A stretch of 64,000 bases of DNA from Ricinus communis. Lineage: Eukaryota; Streptophyta; Magnoliopsida; Malpighiales; Euphorbiaceae. Made by a program: the position numbers and the translations under genes. The notes under the pieces were generated by a model. The model searched no databases, was not told the DNA's origin, and saw only the letters and a program-made list of their open reading frames with translations. Shown here piece by piece: positions 11,159 to 21,826 of the stretch (its first letter is position 1; each line of letters starts with the position of its first letter). The DNA lies in assembly GCF_019578655.1 (NCBI RefSeq), contig NC_063259.1, forward strand, positions 1,352,001 to 1,416,000, read 5' to 3'.

Positions 11159-12459
11159 ATCTCGAACCTCCATGTCCATTTCATTCCACTTCAATTTGAA
11201 AGACCAGTGCTTCTTCATCGTTTTCTTCTAGTGGCACTGCTCAAATCGAATTGCCTTGTCTTTCTAATTAAACTGATTATTGAGGTGCCACATGTAGAGA
11301 TTGATAAAGATCATCACAGAGAAAGCAATAGATCATATCCATGTATTAAAGAACCCATTTCGGTTCAACATAGGGAACTCTTGGATCTCCTTTATATGCA
11401 TTTCCAAAATACTCTGCATTTTTCCCCTCCTTCTCTATTCAATGGTTATAAGTCTAAGTTAATTCATCAGTCATAATTTGTGGCTTTATAATTGCAAGTA
11501 TTTGCTATTGTAACATTTTAAGCTGATATCATTATTGTCATTGAAAATAACTTTGGCCTTAAACCTTACCAAAATTAAGCCACTTTGTTGATGGCCACGG
11601 CAAAAGATAATGATGCTCTTGCAATTGTGCATATGATAGTGGCAAAGAATATAGTTGGGTTATGGGTTAAATGATATTGTTTTTGGTTAATTATCATTTA
11701 TGGATTCTCAGTTTACGTTCAAAATCGAACCAAGCATAATATTGTGGCTAACAAGAGAACATTTAGAGAATAACGCTATTATTGTGGTTTTTGTGGAGTT
11801 GTTGCAGTTAATAATACTGGCCTTGTGAAGAAGACAGGTTTTAATGAAGATGTTAGATGGGGATTTTGACTTAAACAATGTCCATCCTTAGCAAGGATTG
11901 GTGGGTAAGAACCAAAATAAAAATAAATTATAAAATGCAAGACGTTTGGATGTATGCATGTATGAAATACAATAGATTACTCCTTTGGGTTTTCTTTACA
12001 GGGACCATGAGGGCTTGTAAGGGCAGGTGGATGACTGCCAATGCCAGATTAAGGCCTAGTAGTGTAGGATCGACACTCTGACACTTTAGCTATCCACTTT
12101 ATGGACTCAAGGGATAGATACTGATTCAGATGAAGGGATGGGGGATTCAGGAGAGAGCCCCGACTTTTGATTTTGCTGCCATTTCTTATATTTGCCTTTT
12201 TGCTATTTTTTTTGTACAATTTCTACTTTTGAGAAATGAAATTTTTTGCATTTTGATGTTCAAATCCAATCTCAACACTAAATCCTTCTCTATTATTACA
12301 TATTTTGGACTTATACATGACCAAGGCCTAAGAAAATGCCCGAAAATCCTCAAAAAGCCAAAAAAGCATGCGATGACATCACACAGCCGATAAGCTTTAT
12401 GCACAGTCAATGCGTTATGTATCAGCCTATTCGGCTCTACAGTTGCAGAGTTAATAAAA
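11159..12459. other. Noncoding, unrecognised DNA
   Basis: The longest frame (11069-11476, 135 codons) begins inside the LTR fragment and has no family resemblance I recognise. The 12386-12440 part contains CAGCCGATAAGC and CTATTCGGCTCTAC, the same AGCCGAT/GGCTCT motif seen at 9.1 and 10.3 kb, and could be LTR U3 of a Tat-like element. Nothing else can be supported. Confidence 0.3.
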
Positions 12460-12537
12460 CATTACTTTAGGCCTTTAAATACGTGTGCACCCCTCACACT
12501 TTCCCATACGTGCTTCGTACTTTAACATTGAAAAACT
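12460..12537 (+). promoter_or_regulatory. Possible promoter of the antisense DUF7745-like ORF
   Basis: CTTTAAATACGTG at about 12472 is TATA-like and is followed by a C/T-rich leader (CACCCCTCACACTTTCCC) and, about 60 bases on, by the ATG at 12538. The spacing fits a plant RNA polymerase II start. Inferred from position and composition only. Confidence 0.3.
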
Positions 12538-13830
12538 ATGACTCAAAAAAGTACCAAAACTCTTCAAACTCTTCTCAAAACCTTAACTGGTGATGAATAT
12601 ATTAAACTTGAAAAATTCCACCTTTCCTATTTCAAAGTCATGTAACATACCAAGCTTGATTATGGATTTCTTTATTCCGTCGTCAACTTTTGGTCCCCAA
12701 GAGACCATGTTTTTCGATTCAATTAGCAAGAGCTATGTCTTATAGTTGAAGAGTTCTCTACTATTCTTGAAGGTCCCATGAGTTCTACTTATCCGATTGC
12801 TTTGCCAAGGCTTGAGGATTATTTCCCTAGCAAATTGGTGGAGTTATTCAATATGCCCTCTACTAAGGTACTTTTCCATTCCGTTGGTGAGTACATTACC
12901 GTTATCTCGTTGATCTCTTATTATGAGAAAAAGAAAAGGGGTATACCCGCTTGAGTTAGGATGTTGAGCTTTTGTCTCTACGCCCTATTTTTGCTGATTT
13001 CTCCTCAAGGAGAGGGAGATATTAGAATTTCTAGTATCATTGATTAAGTTGAGTATGGAGTAGATCCAATTACAACCATCTTGGTTGAAACCATCATTGT
13101 GTTGGATATGTACAAAATCCATCAACAGTTTAGTGTCAGCCTTATTCTCTTACAAGTACGCAACCAAATCTTTTCAGTTTTGCCCTAAGTTTTACTTAAG
13201 CCACCTTTTCAGTTTTCAACTTAACAGATTTTATTTTTGCCTAAGCCACCTTTTTGAATTATAAACTTAGCCTCCTTTTTTCTTTCTTTTTATTTTTTTC
13301 ATTTTGCAGATTTGGTTGTGCGAGAAACTTCAGATACTGACCATCCCGAGAGACATTGACAAATATGAGTCGAAGTATGTGCAAGTCCGATCCATTGCTA
13401 CCCATGGGACCATGATGGCTAGATTTCTTAGATGAATGGCATTTTAGAGACACTTTTCCGCTGGACTTGCCCTTGGTGGAGGATCAAGCATGTCAGGCTT
13501 ATGGTGTACGATGACTAGATACCTTTACCTGGATTACTACATAGCTGCGAGACTTTACTGTTAATATGGGCATAAGCAACATATTTTGGAATTCCTACCT
13601 GGATTTGAATGCTTCCCACTGAGACAAGAATTCTTGGACAAGATGGAGAGGCTCTTGCCTCATCGAGATATATAGCATAACCTCGACCCTGAAGGTGGTC
13701 TTACTACGGATGACAAATTTAAAGCTTAGGTCCAGCTTCAGATTACCTCTTCTCCTAGAGTTGCAAGGTTCAAGAGGACTTAAGAGCTAGCTGCTGGATA
13801 TAGAAATGCAGATGCAAAAACAAGAAGATG
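12538..13830 (+). pseudogene. DUF7745-like (plant mobile-domain-type) ORF, degenerate
   Basis: Read from ATG 12538 and through stops, the protein has the block order I associate with plant DUF7745 proteins: an N-terminal helical stretch (LLKTLTGDEYIKLEKF), FWSPRDHVFRFN..ELCLIVEEFSTIL, then LSFCLYALFLLISPQGEGDI, a DPITTILVETIIVLDMYKI block matching the family's PIPAILAETIRSL, and LILLQ. A possible intron separates this from 13308-13830, which includes IWLCEKL and ends near QLQITSSPRVARFK. At least eight in-frame stops make it nonfunctional. It lies downstream of, and antisense to, the Tat-like integrase end at 14060-14373. Tat-lineage elements are known to carry extra, sometimes antisense, ORFs. 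The family assignment is from memory of motif order and is moderate. Confidence 0.5.
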
Positions 13831-14059
13831 ATATCCTCTTATCATCTGGATATATATTTGATAAAAATTCTAAATAATTTATTCATTTAATAAAAGCCTA
13901 GATGGGTACATTTTGATTTCTCATTATACAACTCTTATCATCAGCCAGTCTTTCAGATTTTCTAGTTGATTATTTTCTCTCTTATTGCCCTAATTTTTGC
14001 ATGACCAACCTTTTTAAGTTTTTTGATTAGCAGTTTATTTTTTCTATCATTATTTATTT
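13831..14059. other. AT-rich spacer between DUF7745-like and Tat-like remnants
   Basis: No coding signal. On the minus strand it is the region just after the pol stop, where a retroelement 3' UTR is expected. Confidence 0.35.
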
Positions 14060-14373
14060 TTATACATAGTATTTCTTGATACAATCGAAATTAATAGGCT
14101 CGAAGAACTCGTTCCCTTCCAGGTTTAAGATTTTAGCGGCACCTTTAGGTAGGATTTTCTTCACATAGTAGGGGCCTTCCCAATTAGGCTTGAACTTCCC
14201 TCTTAGGTTGAATGCAATAGGTACGTGTGTTTTAACACCAAGTCACTGACTCTAATTTTCCTTAACTTTACTTTCTTATTGAATGCCTTAGCTATTAATT
14301 TCTGATACAACTGTATGTGGTAAAGAGCTTTTATCCTCTTTTCATTTATTAAAAGGCAACTGTTGATATCTCT
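14060..14373 (-). pseudogene. Tat-like Ty3/gypsy integrase C-terminus, fragment
   Basis: Minus-strand reading gives NEKRIKALYHIQLYQKLIA, AFNKKVKLRKIRVSDLVLK, then after a frame shift NLRGKFKPNWEGPYYVKKIL, GAAKILNLEGNEF and EPINFDCIKKYYV before a stop at 14060-14062. This is the characteristic Tat/Retand ending (consensus form NWEGPY..KK...GGA..L...DG...P.N.D..KKYYA). The rest of pol would lie at higher coordinates and is cut off by the Tekay-family LTR starting at 14374, which therefore inserted into or joined this element. Confidence 0.8.
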
Positions 14374-16210
14374 TGTCATGACCCGATATGTGGGTCCGTG
14401 ACCAGCACTAAGGAATGGGTAGGCTTAAGGCTACCGAATCCCGTAGTAAGCCTTATAGACCAAAATTCAAATAAAAAGCTAATACAATATAATTAATCTT
14501 GACTGACATGCCATAAATAATTCTAACTGGTCTTTATAACATCCCACGTCCATCATGGACCAGAATAATCACAACAAATTTGAAAGTACCCTACTACGGA
14601 AGGTCTAGAGTATAAAATAACTTAAAATATGAAGTACATATTATTTACAAAAAATGCCCGATGAAGAAGAAGTCGAACTATCACAATGCAAGACGGCGAA
14701 GAACTCTAACTGTCACCTGAAAAATAAAACTGAGACTGTTAGTCTCGAGAGTAAGTTAAAGTCAAATAACCTTGTGACTATTGCAGTCTTCTCAGAAAAT
14801 AATAATAATTACATCAGTATAACATTCCATGTACATCAAATATGAGTCATACTATAATCATATCATAATCTTAAAAATAAAATACATTTTAATATTTATG
14901 GGACGAGTGGCTTAGTAGAACCCTAACCTTAATTAATAGCAGCCTTTAGGCTCTCTTAATTCCAAAAGGTCTGGCGCCCAGAGAGCAAAGCTCTACCAGG
15001 GTCCTTATATCCAACCTGAACACTTGATTCCCAACTAAGCCGGCGCCTAGAGAGCATTGCTTAACCAGGGACCTTTCTCCGGCAGTCAACTTTCACAGCC
15101 TAGAGAGTTATACTCGACTAGGGCAAAAATCCATGATAACCTTATTACCTGTCTTTAATCATTACCGGTGCGCACGCGGTCCTGATGTAACCCATCAGGT
15201 GGCATGTTCTACTAAAGCCTTATCCCAATATCACAATCAACACATATATAATAATCATAGTATAGCATAATCATTCAACACATACTGAAATAAAGATTTA
15301 AAAATTCGGGGAAAGCAAATATGCAATTTGTTTGTGAAAATAATAATAATGATTGTATTAATATAACATTAAGTATCAAAATAATGATATAATATTACTG
15401 ATAATAATATTAAAATTATTCTCAGTAATTAATAATTAAATGAAATTATTTATATTGCGATACTAATAATCATATTAAACATAATTTCTAAAGTAGTGTA
15501 TTAAATTTAGACTTGATAATAGTGCAGAGATTATGTGACTTTAACTCACAGTTCTGACGCTCTCCGCAGTCCGCTCCTATGCCTCGGGTGGAGCTGGCAG
15601 GAAGGATTGATTATCTATTCATGAAAACGCTCAATTAATAGACATTCTTAAATTTTTTTTAGGCCTAGACCCTTAGATTAGACTGCCTAAAATTAACTTA
15701 GACTCGAGAAATCTGTCAAAAATTCGGTAGAACTTTCCCTAAATTACAAACATTTACCCCCCATAAAACTGGTCTAGAACCTGCCAAGGACACAATAAAT
15801 ATACTACAATTAAATAACAAGAGTCCGGCCACAAGAACTGCATTATTTTTCCCGACTTCGCAACACACCACAACACAATTAATTAAATTCAATAAATTTT
15901 TAAATTATCCAACACATGTAATTAATAGCCACAATATTTTTCTAAAATTACAACATAATTTTTAGAGTCTAAATAAAATTATACCGAGTCGAAATTGTAA
16001 TATTTCGCGCGCTCGGAAAACACCGAGGTCTGGAAGCCAGTCCTGCCAACTATGTCGGAATTTGAATCCGGAAGTGCATATGAGAAGCTCGAGTTACGGA
16101 GAGTCCGGAAATACAAGAATTTCGGCCAGAAAGTGGCTGAAAGGCGCCGGATTGAGGCCAGAAAGATGCTACACCGGTGACACTTCCCGAGGCTATTGGC
16201 GGGGAATAAT

Positions 16211-16285
16211 CGTTTCCGGGATTCTTAGGGGTGGGGAGTACGTTTCCAGGATTTTTAGGGGTGGGGAGTACGTTTCCAGGGTTGG
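16211..16285 (+). repeat. 30-bp tandem repeat, about 2.5 copies
   Basis: CGTTTCC recurs at 16211, 16241 and 16271 with GGGGTGGGGAGTA ending each full unit. It lies inside the truncated LTR and is not present in the other LTR copies of the window. Confidence 0.88.
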
Positions 16286-16459
16286 TTTGCCGAAAAGACA
16301 CTGGCAAGAGGTCGAACCGACAATGGCAGCCTCCTTTACTCTTGATGGCACCGGCGAAAAGGAGGAAGAGAAAGAGGAGGACGGCGCGACGCGGAAGGAA
16401 GGGGGAAGGAGGTTGGTGGCGGCACACAGGCGACGGGGAAGGTGGGGCAGCCGATGGGA

Positions 16460-16529
16460 AGGAGAAAAGGGGAGAGAGAGAGAGAAGGAAGAGGGAGGAA
16501 GGAAAAAGAAAGAAAAGGAAAGGAAAGAG
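16460..16529. repeat. Purine-rich (GA/GGAAA) tract at the LTR-satellite border
   Basis: Almost pure purine on the plus strand (GGAGAAAAGGGGAGAGAGAG and similar words to AAGAGGGG) immediately before the first satellite monomer. Comparable LTR copies have a pyrimidine tract at about this position. Low-complexity polypurine may have promoted the junction. Confidence 0.8.
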
Positions 16530-16899
16530 GGGGTTATTTTCTTCGATTGATAAATATTCCCGTATTACGGGGTTGTTTTCTCATATTAAAAAATTTACCC
16601 CTTCTACGAGGCTGTTTTCTCATAATCGCAATTACACTACTCTTACGGGGTTGTTTTCTCAGATTCATAAATATACATGATAAATATACCACTTTTACGG
16701 GGTCATTTTCTCATATTATATTATTAGCACTATTATGGGGTTGTTTTGATAAATTCATAAATTTATATGAGGCTTATTTTCTTAAACTCGCAATTACACT
16801 ACTTTTACGGGGTCATTTTCTCTTATTCATAAATATACACGTTTTATGGAGTTATTTTCTTATATTGATAAATATACCACTTTTATGGGGTCATTATCT

Positions 16900-19760
16900 C
16901 GTATTAAATAATTAGTACTATTATGGGGTTGTTTTGACAAATTCATAAATTTACATGTTTTACAGGGTTATTTTCTCATACTCTAAAATTAACCCATTTA
17001 AGGGGTATTTTCTCATACTCACAAATTTACCAAAATTACGGGGTTATGTTCCCCGATTGATAAATATCCCTTTATTACGGGGTTGTTTTCTCATATTAAA
17101 AAATTTACGCCTTCTACGAGACTATTTTCTTAGACTCGTAATTACACTACTTTTACGGGGTTGTTTTCTTACGTTCATAAATATACACATTTTACGAAGT
17201 TATTTTTATATATTGATAAATATACCACTTTAATGGGGTCGTTTTCTCATATTAAATTATTAGCACTATTATGGAGTTATTTTTTCAAATTCATAAATAT
17301 ACACGTTTTACGGGATTATTCTCTTATATCGACAAATATACTCATTTTACAAGGTTGTTTTCTCATATTATAAAATTAACCCATTTAAAGGGTTATTTTC
17401 TCCTACTGATAGCTATATTAAAATTACGAGGTTATTTTCTCCGATTGATAAATATCCCCGTATTATGGGTTTGTTTTCTCATATTAAAAAATTTACCCCT
17501 ACTACGAGGTTGTTTTCTCAGACTCGCAATTACACTACTTTTACAGGGTTGTATTATGAGATTCATAAATATACACATTTTACGATGATATTTTCTTATG
17601 TTGATAGATATACCACTTTTACGGGGTCGTTTTCTCATATTAAATTATTAGCACTATTATGGGGTTATTATGTCAAATTCATAAATTTACATGTTTTAAG
17701 GAGTTATTTTCTTATATCAATAAATATACCCCTTTCACGGGATTATTTTCTCATACTCTAAAATTTACCCATTTAAGGGGTTGTTTTCTCTGATTCATAA
17801 ATATACACGTTTTACGAAGTTATTTTCTTATATTGATAAATATACCACTTTTACGGGGTCGTTTTCTCATACTAAATTATTAGCACTATTATAGGGTTGT
17901 TTTGTCAAATTCATAAATATACACGTTTTACGGAGTTATTTTTTTATATCGACAAATATACTAAAATTACGGGATTATTTTCTCCAATTGATAAATATCT
18001 CCGTATTACGGGCTTGTTTTATAATATTTATAAATATACTCCTCTTACGGGGGTTGTTTTCTCATATTAAAAAATTTATTTCTTCTAAGAGGCTATTTTC
18101 TCAAACTCGCAATTACACTATTTTTATGGGGTTATTTTTTCAGATTCATAAATATACACGTTTTACGAAGTTATTTTCTTATATTGATAAATATACCACT
18201 TTTACGGGGTTGTTTTCTCATATTAAATTATTAGCACTATTATGGAGTTATTTTCTCAAATTCATAAATATACACGTTTTACGGGGTTATCCTCTTATAT
18301 CGACAAATATACCCATATTACGGGGTTGTTTTCTCATATTATAAAATTAACTCATCTAAAGGGTTGTTTTCTCCTACTCACAAATATATTAAAATTACAG
18401 GGTTATTTTCTCCAATTGATAAATATCCCCATATTACGGGCTTGTTTTCTCATATTAAAAAATTTATCCCTACTATGAGGCTGTTTTCTCAAACTCGCAA
18501 TTACACTACTTTTACGGAGTTGTATTCTCAAATTCATAAATATACACATTTTACGGTGTTATTATCTTATGTTGATAGATATACCACTTTTACGGGGTCG
18601 TTTCCTCATATTAAATTATTAGTACTATTATGGAGTTGTTTTGTCAAATTCATAAATTTACACGTTTTATGGGGTTATTTTCTTATATTGACAAATATAC
18701 CCCTTTCACAGGATTATTTTTTCATACTCTAAAATTTACCCATTTAAGGCGTTGTTTTCTTTGATTCATAAATATACACGTTTTATGGAGTTATTTTTTT
18801 ATATTGATAAATATACCACTTTTATTGGATCGTTTTCTCATATTAAATTATTAGCACTATTATGGGTTTATTTTGTCAAATTCATAAATATACATGTTTT
18901 ACGGAGTTATTTTCTTATATCAACAAATATACCTCTTTATACGGGGTTGTTTTCTCATATTCTAAAATTAACCCATTTAAGGGATTTTTTTTCATACTCG
19001 GAAATATACCAAGATTATGGGATTATTTTCTCCGATTGATAAATATACGGACTTATTTTCTAACATTTATAAATATACTCCTCTTACTAGGTTGTATTCT
19101 CATATTAAAAATTTATCCCTTCTAGGAGGTTGTTTTCGCAAACTCGCAATTACACTATTTTTACGAGGTTATTTTCTTAGATTCATAAATATACACGTTT
19201 TACGAAGTTATTTTCTTATATTGATAAATATACCACTTTTATGAGGTTGTTTTCTCATATTAAATTATTAGCACTATTATGGAGTTATTTTCTCATATTC
19301 ATAAATATACACATTTTACGGGGTTATTCTCTTATATCGACAAATATACCCATTTTACGAGGTTGTTTTGTCATATTATAAAATTAATCCATTTAAAGGG
19401 TTGTTTTCTCCTACTCACAAATATACTAAAATTACGGGGTTATTTTCTCCGATTGATAAATATCCCGTATTACGAGTTTGTTCTCTCATATTAAAAAATT
19501 TACCCTACTATGAGGCTGTTTTCTCAAACTCGCAATTATACTACTTTTACGGGATTGTATTCTCATATTCATAAATATACACATTTTATGATATTATTTT
19601 CTTATGTTGATAGATATATCACTTTTACGGGGTTGTTTTGTCAAATTCATAAATTTACACGTTTTACGGGATAATTTTCTTATATCGACAAATATACCCC
19701 TTTTACAGGATTATTTTCTCATACTCTAAAATTCATCCATTTAAGTAGTTGTTTTCCCTG
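16900..19760 (+). repeat. Larger unit of about 1.0 kb, three copies, within block A
   Basis: The private variant TTATGTTGATAGATATA occurs at 17596, 18567 and 19602 (spacing 971 and 1035), each time preceded by the same variant series (CTCCTACT, TACCCCTAC or ATCCCTAC, TTGTATT). This shows a second level of repetition, two and a half basic units long, confined to the left edge of the array. Confidence 0.75.
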
Positions 19761-21670
19761 ATTCATAAATATACACGTTTTACGGAGTTATTTTCTTAGA
19801 TTGATAAATATACCACTCATATTAAATTGTTAGTACTATTATGGAGTTGTTTTGTCAAATTCATAAATTTACACATTTTACTGGGTTACTTTCCTATATC
19901 GACAAATATACCTCTTTTACGTGGTTGTTTTCTCATATCCTAAAATAAACCCATTTAAGGGGTTCTTTCTCATACTCACGAAGATACCAAACTTACGTGG
20001 TTATTTTCTCTGATTGATAAATATCCCCATATTATGGGGTTGTCTTATCATATTAAATAATTTACCCCTTCTACGAGGCTATTTTCTCAAACTCGCAATT
20101 ACACTACTTTTATGGGGTTGTTTTCTGAGATTCATAAATATACACGTTTTACGGGGTTAGTTTCTTATATTGGTAAATATACCACTTTTACGAGGTCATT
20201 TTCTCATATTAAATTATTAGCACTATTATGGGGTTGTTTTGACAAATTCATTAATTTACACGTTTTACGGAGTTGTTTTCTCATACTCTAAAATCAACCC
20301 ATTTTTTAGGGGTTGTTTTCTCACACTCATAAATTTACCAAAATTATAGGGTTCCGATTGATAAATATCCCCATATTACGGGGTTGTTTTCTCATATTAT
20401 AAAATTTACGCCTTCTACGAGGTTATTTTCTCAGACTCGTAATTACACTACTTTTACGGGGTTATTTTCTCAGATTCATAAATCTACACGTTTTACAGAG
20501 TTATTCTCTTATATTGTTAAATATATCACTTTTACGGGGACGTTTTGTTATATTAAATTATTAGTACTATTATGGGGTTGTTTTGTAAATTCATAAATTT
20601 AACGTTTTACGAGGTTATTTTTTTATATCAATAAATATACCCCTTTTACGGGATTATTTTCTCATATTCCAAAATTTACCCATTTAAGGGGTTTTTTGCT
20701 CTCATTCATAAATATACACATTTTACAGAGTTATTTTCTTATATTGATAAATATATCACTTTTACGGGGTCGTTTTCTTATATTAAATTGTTAGTACTAT
20801 TATAGGATTGTTTTGTCAAATTCATAAATTTACACTTTTTACGGGGTTATTCTCTTATATCGACAAATATACTCCTTTTTACGTGGTTGTTCTCTCATAC
20901 TCTAAAACAAACCCATTTAAGGGGTTGTTTTCTCATACTCATTAAGATACCAAAATTATAGTGTTATTTTCTCCGATTGATAAATATCTCCATATTACGG
21001 GGTTGTTTTCTCATATTAAAAAATTTACCCCTTCTACGAGGCTGTTTTCTAAGACTCGCAATTACACTACTTTTACAGGGTTGTTTTCTTATATTGATAA
21101 ATATACCACTTTTACGGGGTCATTTTCTCATATTAAATTATTAGTACTATTATGGGGTTGTTTAGTCAAATTCATAAATTTACAAGTTTTATGGGGTTAC
21201 TTTCCTATATCGACAAATATACCCTTTTAAGGGGTTATTTTCTCATACTCGAAAATTAACCCATTTAAGGGGTTGTTTTCTCATACTCATTAAGATACCA
21301 AAATTATGGTGTTATTTTCTCCGATTGATAAATATCTCCGTATTACGGGGTTGTTTTCTCATATTAAAAAATTTACCCTTCTACGAGGCTGTTCTCTAAG
21401 ACTCTCAATTACACTACTTTTACGGGATTATTTTCTTTAATTCATAAATATACACGTTTTACGAAGTTATTTTCTTATATTGATAAATATACAACTTTTA
21501 CAGGGTCGTTTTCTCATATTAAATTGTTAGTACTATTATGGGGTTGTTTTGTCAAAATTCATAAATTTACACATTTTACGGGGTTATTTTCTTATATCGA
21601 CAAATATACCCTTTTTACGTGGTTGTTTTCTCATACTCTAAAATAAACCCATTTAAGGGGTTGTTTTCTC

Positions 21671-21826
21671 ATACTCACAAAGATACCAAAATTACGGGAT
21701 TATTTTCTCCGATTGATAAATATCCCCGTACTATGGGGTTATTTTCTCATACTCACAAAGATACCAAAATTACGGGATTATTTTCTCCGATTGATAAATA
21801 TCCCCGTACTATGGGGTTATTTTCTC
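21671..21826 (+). repeat. Perfect 78-bp (two-monomer) duplication
   Basis: ATACTCACAAAGATACC begins at 21671 and at 21749; the 78-bp units, including the private variants AAGATACC, CGGGATTA and GTACTATGG, are identical. This is the most recent-looking exchange in the block. Confidence 0.9.

Larger units (their letters stand above)
14374..16529 (-). mobile_element. Truncated Tekay/Del-family LTR
   Basis: The left end TGTCATGACCCGATATGTGG matches the LTR ends at 37257 and 42644 (TGTCACGACCCG, TGGCACGACCCG). Further matches follow in order: the GAATGGGTAGGCTTAAGGC block, the CAGAGAGC..AGCTC repeats at 14975-15125, GCCTCGGGTGGAGC at 15579 and the CCCGACTT..CAACACACC stretch near 15850. The expected other end (...TATTACA) is absent, because the sequence passes into satellite at 16530. 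The last 500 bases differ from the other copies, including a 30-bp repeat and a GA-rich instead of CT-rich tract, so it is a diverged subfamily. Strand is given in the sense of the element (TGTAA...GTGACA). Confidence 0.8.

Noticed and set aside
11069..11476. A 135-codon ORF starting at 11069 as a gene
   Set aside because: Its first 30 codons are the end of a Tekay-family LTR, and the remainder has no recognisable domain.
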